The notes: generated by a model from the letters alone, not told the origin. A DNA stretch of 32,491 bases from CAZXFH01 sp964640055 (GCA_964640055.1 CAZXFH010000037.1:1-32491), one strand, 5' to 3'; positions 23,959-32,491 are shown, numbered from the stretch's first letter. Program-made: numbers and translations.

Positions 23959-24374
23959 AAAAAAGATACCGGATTTTTGATCACCTCGCTGACTTGGGCG
24001 TCGAAGTCAATGGGGACAATTTAAATCAATTATTTGAAAATGCAGCGCAAGTGTTATTTCATCTGATCACTGATCTTAACAAAATCAGGTCAACTATAAC
24101 CCGGCAGATAATTTTGCAATCCACAGACCGGGAACTTCTATTCCGCGAGTGGCTGGGAGAATTACTGGCGATTTTTCATACTGAGGGATATCTATTCAGT
24201 ACCTTTGAAATCACCATGCTCTCCGATAAAAAATTAACAGCCAAGGTTTCCGGTGATAAATATATTGCCGACCGACACCCCTTAAAGCGTGAGATTAAAG
24301 CAGTAACCTATCATGCGCTGCGTATCGAATGCGAGCATAAGGGCTGCCGGGCCAGATTTATTTTAGATGTGTGA
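23940..24374 (+). CDS. Archease, RtcB co-factor protein
   Basis: Archease promotes turnover and GTP guanylylation of the RNA ligase RtcB. This 144-residue protein has the family's RYRIFDHLADLGVEV near the N-terminus with metal-binding Asp residues, LFENAAQVLFHLITDL, a central LLFREWLGELLAIFHTEGYLF, KREIKAVTYHALRIE and the C-terminal acidic ILDV end that completes the calcium/metal site. The gene overlaps the NAPRT gene by 19 bp and is followed by rtcB 31 bp later, the classic partner arrangement. The pairing makes both calls firm. Confidence 0.92.
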   Translation: MQPAQLKKRYRIFDHLADLGVEVNGDNLNQLFENAAQVLFHLITDLNKIRSTITRQIILQSTDRELLFREWLGELLAIFHTEGYLFSTFEITMLSDKKLTAKVSGDKYIADRHPLKREIKAVTYHALRIECEHKGCRARFILDV

Positions 24375-24405
24375 AATCATAAAGTTTAATTAAATGGGTG
24401 AAAAA

Positions 24406-25848
24406 ATGTCAATTGAGATAAACAAGATAGCTGATTACCTGTGGGAAATTCCTCAAAGCGGCAAGATGCGTGTACCGGGAAGGATCTATGCTAATGACAA
24501 ATTAATGCAAGCTATTCGGCAGGACAACAGCCCCGGACAGGTTAAAAATGTAGCTCATCTGCCGGGTATTGTAAAATACTCCCTGGCCATGCCGGACATC
24601 CACTGGGGGTATGGTTTTCCGATTGGTGGGGTTGCCGGCACAGATGTGCAAGAAGGTGTTATTTCGCCCGGTGGCGTGGGATACGATATCAATTGCGGTG
24701 TACGTTTGCTGCGTACTCAGCTGGATATCACGGATGTAAAAGATCGTATTAAAGATATGGTTGGGGCTATGTTTCATTCGATTCCATCGGGTGTGGGATC
24801 CAGTGGAGCCATTAAAAAATTAACCCGGTCAGATGTAAAAAAGGTATTGGTTGAGGGCGCTCGGTGGGTTGTAAACCATGGATTCGGCAGCGAAACAGAC
24901 CTGAATTCTATCGAGGAAGGTGGATGTATTCAGGGCGCAGACCCCGGTATTATTTCCCAACGTGCTTTGAAACGCGGTACTCCCCAACTTGGCACCTTAG
25001 GGTCAGGAAATCATTTTGCTGAAATATCTAAAATCGTGGATATATATGATGACAGTGTTGCTAATTATTTACAGCTCTCCAAAGATCAAATTGTCGTACA
25101 AGTACATACCGGTTCCCGAGGATTGGGATACCAGGTCTGTGATGACTTTATTAAAGTCACTATGCAGGCCGTATCAAAATATGGGATCGAGATACCGGAC
25201 AGACAACTGGCTTGTGCGCCTCTTTCCTCGAGTGAGGGTCAGGATTACCTGGCTGCAATGCGGGGGGCAGCCAATTATGCCTTTGCCAATCGCCAGGTGA
25301 TTTCTGCTTTAATTGAACGGGCTTTGCAAAGATCTTTGAATATGAATCCGAATGATCTGGGCATTCAGTTGATTTGGGATATTGCCCATAATATTGCCAA
25401 GATAGAAACTCACCAGGTGGATGGTGAAAATCGAAAACTATGTGTACACCGTAAAGGAGCAACTCGCGCATTTGGTCCCGGATCGCAGGAACTCCCTGAA
25501 CATTACCGTCAGATCGGACAACCCGTATTGATTCCCGGTGACATGGGCACAGAATCCTATTTATGCCTAGGGACTGAAAAGGGGATGAAAACCACTTTCG
25601 GCAGTTCCTGTCACGGGGCTGGTCGGGTCATGTCACGTCGGCAAGCCAAAAAAAGAGCCCGTGACCAAAATCTCTTTAATGAACTGGAAAAATCAGGTGT
25701 TTTTGTAATGGCCCAGGGTAAGGGAACCATGGCAGAGGAAATGCCCTATGCCTATAAAAATGTTAGTGAAGTAGTGGATACTATGCATCAGGCCGGGATC
25801 ACTAAAAAAGTGGCGCGCTTCATACCCTTAGGGGTAATTAAAGGATAA
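24406..25848 (+). CDS. rtcB: RNA-splicing ligase RtcB
   Basis: RtcB joins RNA ends bearing 2',3'-cyclic phosphate or 3'-phosphate to 5'-OH using GTP and Mn(II). The ATG at 24406 (480 aa) is preferred to 24394 because GGGTG lies five bases before it. Metal ligands include Asp94 and Cys97 in GGVGYDINCGVRL. GSGNHFAEI and HTGSRGLG supply the other His ligands. The guanylylated His is His403 in SSCHGAGR. The C-terminal VMAQGKGTMAEEMP is intact. These positions are within one residue of those reported for archaeal RtcB. It may repair cleaved tRNA or other RNAs under stress; no RtcR-type regulator is seen nearby. Confidence 0.96.
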   Translation: MSIEINKIADYLWEIPQSGKMRVPGRIYANDKLMQAIRQDNSPGQVKNVAHLPGIVKYSLAMPDIHWGYGFPIGGVAGTDVQEGVISPGGVGYDINCGVRLLRTQLDITDVKDRIKDMVGAMFHSIPSGVGSSGAIKKLTRSDVKKVLVEGARWVVNHGFGSETDLNSIEEGGCIQGADPGIISQRALKRGTPQLGTLGSGNHFAEISKIVDIYDDSVANYLQLSKDQIVVQVHTGSRGLGYQVCDDFIKVTMQAVSKYGIEIPDRQLACAPLSSSEGQDYLAAMRGAANYAFANRQVISALIERALQRSLNMNPNDLGIQLIWDIAHNIAKIETHQVDGENRKLCVHRKGATRAFGPGSQELPEHYRQIGQPVLIPGDMGTESYLCLGTEKGMKTTFGSSCHGAGRVMSRRQAKKRARDQNLFNELEKSGVFVMAQGKGTMAEEMPYAYKNVSEVVDTMHQAGITKKVARFIPLGVIKG

Positions 25849-25999
25849 CTTAGCCACACAGATAAAGGTTACACTCATTATTAATACCAATTATACACCC
25901 TTCATATTGTATACTTATTTATTAATATATCAACATATAGTATTATTAATAACTAAATTATTATATAACTATATTTTATTAATTAATTATATTTTTCCC

Positions 26000-26028
26000 T
26001 TGACGATAAATATTGAATATCTTAATAT
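26000..26028 (+). promoter_or_regulatory. Promoter of the LysM lipoprotein gene
   Basis: TTGACG (26000-26005), exactly 17 nt, then TAATAT (26023-26028): five of six bases match the consensus -35 and four of six the -10. Transcription would begin near 26035 and leave a leader of about 24 nt with AGGGG ahead of the ATG at 26059. The surrounding interval 25849-25999 is very AT-rich and otherwise empty. Confidence 0.65.
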
Positions 26029-26058
26029 GAGGGTGTGAAAATAATAGGGGTATGTATT

Positions 26059-26868
26059 ATGAAAAGAGATTTATTAATTGCTATTATTGTGATGCTCTTC
26101 CCATTACTGGTTTTTGATTGTGCTAAAAAACCTAAAAAAGAATTGCAAGAAGCCGTTGCGGCCGTTGATAGTGCTAAAATGATGGAAGTGGATCAATGGG
26201 TCGGTGATTATTTAAAAGAGGCGGTTGACAGTCTAAACCGGGGCAAGGAATTAATTGAGGCCAAAGACTATGAATCCGCTAAAAAAACGCTACGGATGGC
26301 CACCGACTTAGCACGTAAAGGTATGCAAAAGGCTCAACAGGTAAAAAAATTGGCTGCTGAGCAAGAAAAAGCCGCCCGGGAACGTCAAAAAAAATTAGCC
26401 GAGGAAAAACGTAAAAAAGAGGAGGCAGCCCAGAAAGCAGCCGAGGAAAAAAAGAAAAAAGAGGCTGCAGAAAGAGCTAAACGGATGCAGACCCGACAGT
26501 ATACGGTTAAAAAGGGCGATTGCCTCTGGAATATTGCCAAGCGGGAATATGGGAATCCCATGTACTGGAATAATATCTACAAAAACAATAAAGATAAAAT
26601 TGATAATTATAACTTGATCTATCCGGGACAGGTACTGACTTTACCACCTATGGAAAAAGAAAAAGCAGTCAAGGCTGTAAAAGCCAAACCACCCTCGAGT
26701 GGTAAAACCTATACCGTCGTCAAGGGTGATTGCCTATGGAGTATTGCCCAGCAGCAATATGGGAATCCCCTACTCTGGAAACAAATTTACGAACAGAATA
26801 ACGATATTATTGAAAATCCGGACATGATCTTTCCGGATCAAATTCTGGACATACCTCCAAAACCATAG
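26059..26868 (+). CDS. LysM-repeat lipoprotein with coiled coil
   Basis: This 269-residue envelope protein has three parts. A signal of about 20 residues ends at Cys21 (LLVFDC), a lipobox with an unusual Asp before the Cys. A long, Ala/Lys/Glu-rich helical region at about 25-145 follows, partly a charged coiled coil. Two LysM domains lie at about 152-202 and 217-267, both with YTV.KGDCLW.IA and PGQVL/PDQIL ends; LysM binds peptidoglycan GlcNAc chains. An in-frame GTG at 26035 exists, but the ATG at 26059 has AGGGG eight bases upstream and follows a strong promoter. The protein probably bridges the outer membrane and the wall. Confidence 0.85.
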   Translation: MKRDLLIAIIVMLFPLLVFDCAKKPKKELQEAVAAVDSAKMMEVDQWVGDYLKEAVDSLNRGKELIEAKDYESAKKTLRMATDLARKGMQKAQQVKKLAAEQEKAARERQKKLAEEKRKKEEAAQKAAEEKKKKEAAERAKRMQTRQYTVKKGDCLWNIAKREYGNPMYWNNIYKNNKDKIDNYNLIYPGQVLTLPPMEKEKAVKAVKAKPPSSGKTYTVVKGDCLWSIAQQQYGNPLLWKQIYEQNNDIIENPDMIFPDQILDIPPKP

Positions 26869-26946
26869 CAACCCGCCATCAGTTTTCCGATTCGCATAGA
26901 CTGCTTATTTGATTATTGAATTTTAACTAAAATAAGAATAAAATAA

Positions 26947-26964
26947 ATCTATTTTAAAATAGAT
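26947..26964. terminator. AT-rich perfect palindrome at the convergent gene ends
   Basis: ATCTATTTTAAAATAGAT is an 18-bp perfect palindrome covering the stop codon of the racemase gene, between it and the LysM gene. It could act as a weak bidirectional terminator; the lack of GC pairs keeps confidence low. Confidence 0.3.
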
Positions 26965-27847
26965 CCGGTTTTCGCTGGTAATGTGTCAAAGCTGTCACCG
27001 TATCGGGTGAGATTGTACGAATCAGGCGTGTGATACTAATTATTTCCTGTGGTAAAATCTGGGCCCGTGAGACGACTTTTATGGTTGTGGGATTTTGATC
27101 AATTTTTATTTCTGGCGGAATTTTTGATTGCAGAAATACCTGCAATGCATTGATCATATTTTGATTGGGATTGACAATTTCAATGTCAGGCACTTTTTCT
27201 GCCTGGAGAGCTTTTTCAAATTCACGGGCTACATAGCCATAGTGGGTACAGGCGAGATAGGCAAAGGTCTTGCGCTCTTTGGATTTAAGGCCTCTAACCG
27301 CCTTTTTAACCGCCTTTGCAATGATTTGACGGGTTTGGGTACTATGAGGATCCCTTTCGATCTCTGATGCCAAATGAGGACAACTTTGTGCTCTTATCAA
27401 GTCCGCCGGAATACCGGCTTTCACCAGATAATTTGAGTGACTTTGACTGGCAATGGTGGTCTCGGTTCCGAAAATAATGATATTACTCCCGATATGTTGT
27501 GAATATTTTTGAATAAAGGGTTGTAAACCAGTTTTTACAATTTCCATTATCTCAGACGAATAACTTTGATAATAATCGGTGGCGGTAATTAATACGGAAA
27601 GTGTATTGCAGGCCACTGCCACAAGATCCGGTTTAAACCGGGTTTGCGTACTATAAAGAAAGCGGTTAAAAATCGCTATCTTTTGGTGGCGATTGGACAT
27701 AGTATTATACCCTTTTCCGGCCTCAGGTAAGGCATTGGCAAAAATCAGTTGGGCTGCATACCGTCGAGTTGATCGCAGCCACTCATAGAATCCGGCGGCA
27801 ATACTTAGTCCACCCAGCCCGGAATCAGTAATCACGATTATTGGCAT
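26954..27847 (-). CDS. Glutamate racemase-like protein (Asp/Glu racemase family), divergent
   Basis: This 297-residue enzyme of the cofactor-independent Asp/Glu racemase superfamily would supply D-Glu for peptidoglycan. The two catalytic cysteines are present: Cys80 in VACNTLS and Cys200 in LACTHYGY. DSGLGGLS at 8-15 matches the substrate-binding Asp/Ser motif of MurI. However, the usual PYG motif is replaced by ALPEAGKGYN (about residues 39-48), and the protein has extra residues before it. It may be a true but divergent MurI or a racemase with different specificity. It is the last gene of a purL-M20-racemase run, 33 bp after the amidohydrolase gene. Confidence 0.7.
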   Translation of the reverse strand: MPIIVITDSGLGGLSIAAGFYEWLRSTRRYAAQLIFANALPEAGKGYNTMSNRHQKIAIFNRFLYSTQTRFKPDLVAVACNTLSVLITATDYYQSYSSEIMEIVKTGLQPFIQKYSQHIGSNIIIFGTETTIASQSHSNYLVKAGIPADLIRAQSCPHLASEIERDPHSTQTRQIIAKAVKKAVRGLKSKERKTFAYLACTHYGYVAREFEKALQAEKVPDIEIVNPNQNMINALQVFLQSKIPPEIKIDQNPTTIKVVSRAQILPQEIISITRLIRTISPDTVTALTHYQRKPDLF

Positions 27848-27880
27848 ATCGTAAAGTCCTTTAGTTGAAATCCTGACAGT

Positions 27881-29038
27881 TTAAAAATAATTTGTATGTT
27901 TAAAATAATGCTGTATAAATCCCCTCAGGGTTTCCAATGCAAAAGCCAGGAATCCTTCATCCAACTCCAGGTCCTGACTATGGAGAGTCCCTTTCCCTTT
28001 TCCCCCGACCTGTAAATATAATCCGGGTATTCTTTTTAAATAAAAGGCAAAGTCATCGGCGCCCATCGAGGGTTTGGGTGGAATGCTCACCTGTTCTTGC
28101 TGTTTCTGGTTTTGCATATAATTAAAAAACAATTCAGCCAGGCGGGTATCATTAATTACGGCGGGACAGGAGGTGGGAAAATCGATTTTTATTTCCACGC
28201 CATAGGTTTGGGCAAAATTGACAGCAAAAGCCCGCATGGTTTTGATAGTGTCGGACAGTACCCTATTGCTATGGGTACGAATGGTACCCCGCAGGATTAT
28301 TTGTTGTGGAATCGTATTATGAGTATCCCCGCCCTTAATTTTGCCGAAGGCAAAGGCCAGGGTTTGCCGAGGGTCTACTTTTTTACGGGTATGGGCCTGG
28401 ATCTGAGTCACAAATTCAGCTCCGATACTGACGAGATCGGCAGTCTCATGGGGTTGAGATGTATGTCCACCGGGTCCCTTAAGTTTAATGAATAAAGAGG
28501 TTGAGGAGGCTTGTACTGCACTTTTAGGCAGCATAACATTACCGACTTCAGTATCAGCGTCGACATGCACTGCCAGGATAGCTACCATATTTCCCCAGAT
28601 ATTTTCCTTGATGACAGTTTCAGCGCCTCCGGGAGCGGCTTCTTCAGCCGGCTGAAAAATAACGCGGATACCTCCGGGAAGTTCATCCGGATAAGTTACG
28701 AAATATTTTAGCAGTCCCAGGCCCACAGCAGTATGATAGTCGTGACCACAGGCATGCATTACCCCTTGATTCCGGGAACGAACTGAATGGGTTTCTTCTT
28801 CGAGTATGGGCAGGGCATCTATGTCAGCGCGGATACCTAGTATTTGACGTTTATCTCCCAAATCACAGAAACCACCAGTCTCCAGTTTTGTGAAACGATT
28901 AAATTTCAGTCCCCACTGGCGGAGTTTTTTTTCAATTAAATCCGTGGTCTTGAATTCCTTATACGAGAGTTCCGGATTGCGATGCAAATCTTTTCTGATT
29001 TTCTGAATTTCGGGTAAAACAGTTTCTATATTGGGCAT
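27881..29038 (-). CDS. M20 family metallopeptidase / amidohydrolase
   Basis: This 385-residue zinc-dependent amidohydrolase belongs to the M20D group (hippurate/N-acyl-amino-acid hydrolases, IAA-amino acid hydrolase-like). The N-terminal LPEIQKIRKDLHRNPELSYKE is typical. GIRADIDALPI, then MHACGHDYHTA (metal His/Asp), QPAEEAAPGGAE (catalytic Glu), AVHVDADTEVG, the dimerisation domain KLKGPGGHTSQPHETAD and the late GADDFAFYL complete the site. There is no signal peptide, so it is cytoplasmic. Its start lies 4 bp after the purL stop, with GGGGAG inside the purL end as ribosome binding site. The substrate is unknown; N-acyl amino acids are likely. Confidence 0.9.
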   Translation of the reverse strand: MPNIETVLPEIQKIRKDLHRNPELSYKEFKTTDLIEKKLRQWGLKFNRFTKLETGGFCDLGDKRQILGIRADIDALPILEEETHSVRSRNQGVMHACGHDYHTAVGLGLLKYFVTYPDELPGGIRVIFQPAEEAAPGGAETVIKENIWGNMVAILAVHVDADTEVGNVMLPKSAVQASSTSLFIKLKGPGGHTSQPHETADLVSIGAEFVTQIQAHTRKKVDPRQTLAFAFGKIKGGDTHNTIPQQIILRGTIRTHSNRVLSDTIKTMRAFAVNFAQTYGVEIKIDFPTSCPAVINDTRLAELFFNYMQNQKQQEQVSIPPKPSMGADDFAFYLKRIPGLYLQVGGKGKGTLHSQDLELDEGFLAFALETLRGFIQHYFKHTNYF

Positions 29039-29042
29039 AACT

Positions 29043-31292
29043 TTAATCTCGCTCCCCTTGGGCCATGGCAGTCGGAATGGCCTGCATATAGGCCTCTTTC
29101 AGTTTCTCAACTTCAATATCGATGCATTCATTAATTTTCAAACGACCATCATTTTTGACCCGGCCGATGGTAATACAGGGAATCATATTCCGAGAGGCAA
29201 TTTTTTCCATATCCAGGAGATGCTGTTCGTTAATTGATAATAATATTACTGACTGACTTTCGCTGAAGAGCATTTCATCGTCTCTCATCTTCCGTGAAAT
29301 ATAGACTGAAGCGCCCATGGGTTTATGGGGATTGAGCAGACAGGCTTCTGCCAGCGCTACGGCTAACCCGCCGTCAGATATATCGGTGGCTGAGTGTACG
29401 ATCCCCTGTTTGATGGCGCTCATGCCGGCTTTCTGGATACGTTTTTCAAAACTAAGATCAATGGAGGGTGCCTCGCCGGCCACTTTATCATGGATGACTT
29501 TCAGATATTCCGTACCACCCAGTTCACCTTTGATGGCACCCAGCATCATAATAAAATCATTCTCTTCTTTAAACCATATGGTGGTGGTAAAGGCTTGCTC
29601 TTTCATTAGCCCCACCATACCGACCACCGGCGTGGGAAAGATAGCACTCTCCGTGGATTCATTATAAAAACTGACATTACCGCCGGTAACCGGTGTCTTT
29701 AATATCCGGCAGGCTTTACCCATACCCAGGACTGCATTTTCAAATTGGTAATAGACTTCCGGATCATAGGGATTGCCAAAATTCAGGCAGTTGGTAATGG
29801 CGATCGGTTTGGCCCCGGCACAGACCACATTGCGGGCCGCTTCCGCGACTGCAATGGCTCCGCCTCTGGCGGGATTTAAATATACGTATCTTCCGTTCCC
29901 ATCGGTAGATGCAGCGATCGCCTTATTTGTTCCTTTAATTCGCATAATAGCTGCCGTACTGCCGGGCCCGATCATGGTATTGGCCCTTACAGAGTGGTCG
30001 TACTGTTGATAAACCCAGGATTTATCGGCAATATTGGGAGAAGAAAGTAATTTAAGTAACACTTGATCGTAATCCTTGGGTTCAGGTAATTTTTTTTGAT
30101 CCAGGGGCCGGACTTTCTTTAAGTAGGCGGGCTCTTTTTTCTCCCGGTTATAGACCGGAGCACCTCCACCTAAAACCAAGTCCCAAGCCGGAACCGACCC
30201 AATCTGCTTACCGTTCAGATAGAGATCCACATTACCCTTATTGGTTACTTTGCCGATCTCTGCACAGTTCAAATCCCATTTATCCAGGATTTCCTTAACT
30301 TCCTTTTCAAATCCGCGTCTAACAACAACCATCATCCTTTCCTGGGATTCAGAAAGCATGATCTCATAGGGGGTCATACCCGGTTCCCGCAAGGGTATTT
30401 TATCTAAAAACAACTGCATCCCCGCGCCACCTTTTTCAGACATTTCCGTGGAACAACAAGTGATACCGGCAGCGCCCATATCCTGAATCCCGATAACATA
30501 TTCTTTCCGGGCCAGCTCCAGGGTGGCTTCCAGTAATAATTTTTCCATAAAGGGATCACCGACCTGAACATTAGATCGTTTGCTATCGGATTCCTCACTG
30601 AGTTCTTCCGAAGCAAAAGTTGCCCCATGGATCCCATCTCTTCCGGTTGACGATCCGACAATGATAACGGTGTTCCCTTCCCCTTTGGATACGGCACTTT
30701 TGATACGGTCATGTTTGACAATACCAATGGTCATGGCGTTAACCAGGGGATTACCGGAATATCCTGCATCAAAATAGATTTCTCCACCGACGGTGGGTAT
30801 GCCAACACAATTCCCGTAATGAGCAATTCCTTTGACCACATTATCAAACAAATATCGGTTACGTGGCCGGGATAGTGGGCCAAAGCGTAAAGAGTTCAAG
30901 GAAGCGATTGGCCGGGCGCCCATGGAAAAAACATCCCGCAAGATACCACCGACGCCTGTAGCAGCGCCCTGGAAAGGTTCAATTGCAGAAGGGTGATTAT
31001 GACTTTCGATCTTAAAGGCCACAGCCAATCCGTCACCGATATCGACCAACCCGGCATTCTCTTCCCCGGCGCCTACCATTAATCTTCCACCCTCTCGTGG
31101 TAAAGTTTTAAGTACGGCAATAGAATTTTTATAGCTACAGTGTTCACTCCACATAACCGAAAAAATACCGAGTTCGGTATAATTGGGTTGACGTCCCAGA
31201 ATTTCCAGAATCCGCTCCCATTCCTCCTCAGTGAGGCCATGGGCTTTCGCCATTTCAAGATCAACTTGCGGTTCTTTCTGTGTTCCCTTCAT
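29043..31292 (-). CDS. purL: Phosphoribosylformylglycinamidine synthase subunit II
   Basis: This enzyme catalyses the ATP-dependent conversion of FGAR to FGAM in purine synthesis, using ammonia from PurQ, with PurS as bridge. At 749 residues it is the small PurL form. A start at 31358 would add 22 residues, but the ATG at 31292 has GGAG five bases upstream and agrees with family length. Motifs: LTEEEWERI, FSVMWSEHCSYKNS, AFKIESHNHPSAIEPFQGAATG, GGEIYFDAGYSGNPLVNAM, IQDMGAAGITCCSTEMS, TDGNGRYVYL, GGNVSFYNES and HSATDISDGGLAVALAEACL. purQ and purS are not in the window. Confidence 0.96.
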   Translation of the reverse strand: MKGTQKEPQVDLEMAKAHGLTEEEWERILEILGRQPNYTELGIFSVMWSEHCSYKNSIAVLKTLPREGGRLMVGAGEENAGLVDIGDGLAVAFKIESHNHPSAIEPFQGAATGVGGILRDVFSMGARPIASLNSLRFGPLSRPRNRYLFDNVVKGIAHYGNCVGIPTVGGEIYFDAGYSGNPLVNAMTIGIVKHDRIKSAVSKGEGNTVIIVGSSTGRDGIHGATFASEELSEESDSKRSNVQVGDPFMEKLLLEATLELARKEYVIGIQDMGAAGITCCSTEMSEKGGAGMQLFLDKIPLREPGMTPYEIMLSESQERMMVVVRRGFEKEVKEILDKWDLNCAEIGKVTNKGNVDLYLNGKQIGSVPAWDLVLGGGAPVYNREKKEPAYLKKVRPLDQKKLPEPKDYDQVLLKLLSSPNIADKSWVYQQYDHSVRANTMIGPGSTAAIMRIKGTNKAIAASTDGNGRYVYLNPARGGAIAVAEAARNVVCAGAKPIAITNCLNFGNPYDPEVYYQFENAVLGMGKACRILKTPVTGGNVSFYNESTESAIFPTPVVGMVGLMKEQAFTTTIWFKEENDFIMMLGAIKGELGGTEYLKVIHDKVAGEAPSIDLSFEKRIQKAGMSAIKQGIVHSATDISDGGLAVALAEACLLNPHKPMGASVYISRKMRDDEMLFSESQSVILLSINEQHLLDMEKIASRNMIPCITIGRVKNDGRLKINECIDIEVEKLKEAYMQAIPTAMAQGERD

Positions 31293-31380
31293 GTATGCTC
31301 CACTGGTTTCAATTACCTGACTATATCGGAAAATATAATAATTTGAGGCTACATTCACTAATAATTTGTCCGGGTTGCTG

Positions 31381-31396
31381 ATTGATTACGATCAAT
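31381..31396. promoter_or_regulatory. Perfect inverted repeat between purL and the DUF1028 gene
   Basis: ATTGATTACGATCAAT has two 6-bp arms around TACG, in the 222-bp divergent interval between purL and the DUF1028 gene. Size and place fit a dimeric repressor site, but no known operator (including the E. coli PurR box) matches. Confidence 0.3.
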
Positions 31397-31514
31397 AGAT
31401 TAGAGTTTGTGCATTCCTATTCTTTTCAGTGTTAAAAAAACAACGATTTTCAATATCAAATTGGTATATTAACCAGTATGAACTGTTTTAAAAACAATTG
31501 ATCAGGGGGACAAA

Positions 31515-32491
31515 ATGAAATCAGCAGCTATTTTGTTAATAACTGTTATGCTTTGCCTGACAGTGTCTGCACAAGAATCACCCCACCGACCGTTGAATAC
31601 CTATTCCATCGTCGCCTATGATACAGTCACCGGTCAACTGGGGGTAGCAGTACAGAGTCACTGGTTTTCTGTTGGCTGTCTGGTACCTTGGGCCAAAGCC
31701 GGAGTTGGAGCGGTGGCTACTCAGTCTTTTGTAAAAGTCTCTTACGGTCCTCAAGGACTGGATTTGATGGAAAAGGGTTTATCAGCCGGTGAAGCGCTGC
31801 AACAATCACTAGCCCAAGATGACGGTCGTGAGGTACGCCAGGTCGCTATGATCGACACAAAAGGCAATGTGGCGGCCCATACCGGGGCCAATTGTATTGA
31901 TATGGCCGGACATCATGTGGGTAAAAATTATTCTGTCCAGGCTAACATGATGGAATATAAAGCGGTTTGGCCGGCGATGGCAAAGGCTTATGAATCAACT
32001 CAAGGGGACCTGGCAGCCCGTATGCTGGCGGCATTGCAAGCAGCAGAGGCAGCTGGCGGGGATATTCGGGGAAAGCAATCTGCTGCAATGTTGATCGTCA
32101 GCGGCAATCCGACCGACGTTGCCTGGAAAGATGTGGTTCTGGATTTAAGGGTGGATGATCATCCCCAACCACTATACCAATTGAAACGCCTGGTCCGGAT
32201 TCATCGCGCCTATGAACATGCCAATCGGGGTGATTATTATCTGGAACAGGGAGAGATCCAGCAGGCGCTTAAAGAATATGATCAGGCAACAGCCTTTTAT
32301 CCGGAAAACGCTGAACTCCCCTATTGGTCGGCGGTGACACTAGCCAGTCAGGGTCGGCTACAGGAAGCGCTACCGATCTTCAGGGAAGTATTTAATAAAA
32401 ATCCCAAATTAAAGAAAATGACGCCCCGTCTGGTAAAAGCGGGGTTACTTCCTGACGACCCAAAACTGTTAAGTAAAATCATGCAACAATA
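31515..32491 (+). CDS. Secreted DUF1028 (Ntn-hydrolase-like) protein with TPR-like C-terminus, partial
   Basis: The frame starts at the ATG at 31515, behind AGGGGGA, and stays open to the end: 325 codons plus two bases (TA) that could begin a stop. Residues 1-20 are a signal peptide (hydrophobic core ending in VSAQ). The DUF1028 domain spans about 27-215: NTYSIVAYDTVTGQLGVAVQ, WFSVGCLVPWAKAGVGAVATQS, YGPQGLDLMEKG, AHTGANC and YSVQANMM. This family has an N-terminal-nucleophile hydrolase fold of unproven activity. A TPR-like region (YEHANRGDYYLEQGEIQQAL, then a second helix pair) follows at about 235-300; this C-terminal addition is common for secreted members. It is divergent from purL. Confidence 0.85.
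   Translation, partial: MKSAAILLITVMLCLTVSAQESPHRPLNTYSIVAYDTVTGQLGVAVQSHWFSVGCLVPWAKAGVGAVATQSFVKVSYGPQGLDLMEKGLSAGEALQQSLAQDDGREVRQVAMIDTKGNVAAHTGANCIDMAGHHVGKNYSVQANMMEYKAVWPAMAKAYESTQGDLAARMLAALQAAEAAGGDIRGKQSAAMLIVSGNPTDVAWKDVVLDLRVDDHPQPLYQLKRLVRIHRAYEHANRGDYYLEQGEIQQALKEYDQATAFYPENAELPYWSAVTLASQGRLQEALPIFREVFNKNPKLKKMTPRLVKAGLLPDDPKLLSKIMQQ

Noticed and set aside
26035..26058. GTG at 26035 as start of the LysM protein
   Set aside because: It coincides with the predicted transcript start, has no ribosome binding site, and the ATG at 26059 gives a better signal peptide with AGGGG upstream.

Overview
The window looks like a chromosomal segment from a moderately AT-rich, Gram-negative-type bacterium of the FCB sphere (Marinimicrobia, Calditrichota, Cloacimonadota or relatives are plausible). 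This placement is an inference from gene content: lipoproteins with a Cys lipobox and SbsA-type Ig-like domains, a Tat-exported dipeptide epimerase, a secreted bleomycin-hydrolase-like protease, a LysM lipoprotein, and RtcB with archease. No rRNA is present to settle it. A run of exactly 100 N at 5590-5689 and a gene cut at the right edge show that this is a draft, possibly metagenomic, scaffold.

Layout. Positions 1-3884 hold a small Cys-rich protein, a secreted C1-family peptidase, a doubtful ORF, an Ig-like lipoprotein and a DUF2809 membrane protein. Positions 3913-6046 hold tRNA-Gly(GCC), a GT2 glycosyltransferase, a COG2426 membrane protein, and tRNA-Pro(CGG) followed at once by a tandemly repeated unit that joins the 3' part of that tRNA to a GIY-YIG nuclease ORF. 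Positions 6106-8029 hold a nitroreductase, tRNA-Arg(ACG), a protein of unknown function and an Mth938-like protein. From 16570 down to 8254 everything is on the minus strand: glnA, mntP, a DUF402 protein, asnA, serA, leuS and a PP-loop ATPase. This run centres on ammonia assimilation, amino-acid synthesis and tRNA charging or thiolation. Positions 16802-22696 hold a dipeptide epimerase, two tRNA-Ser genes (CGA, GGA) flanking two small genes, gatB, and two envelope proteins. Positions 22801-25848 (plus) form a tight unit of nicotinate phosphoribosyltransferase, archease and RtcB. Then come a LysM lipoprotein with a near-consensus promoter, a minus-strand unit purL / M20 amidohydrolase / divergent glutamate racemase, and a DUF1028 protein running off the end.

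How the genes connect. RNA metabolism is the strongest theme: five tRNA genes, LeuRS, GatB, a probable tRNA-thiolating PP-loop enzyme, and RtcB with archease. The cell wall is a second theme: a Glu-racemase-like protein, a Tat-type L-Ala-D/L-Glu epimerase and a LysM protein. The five tRNA genes share a promoter layout (TTG-type -35, about 17 nt, TAAATT-like -10, mostly a GC-rich discriminator).

The most unusual structure is at 5490-6046. A GIY-YIG ORF begins four bases after the tRNA-Pro discriminator base. The unit (30-nt tRNA 3' segment, ORF, CCCGA/TCGGG hairpin) occurs twice in tandem. The first copy is interrupted by the N gap.
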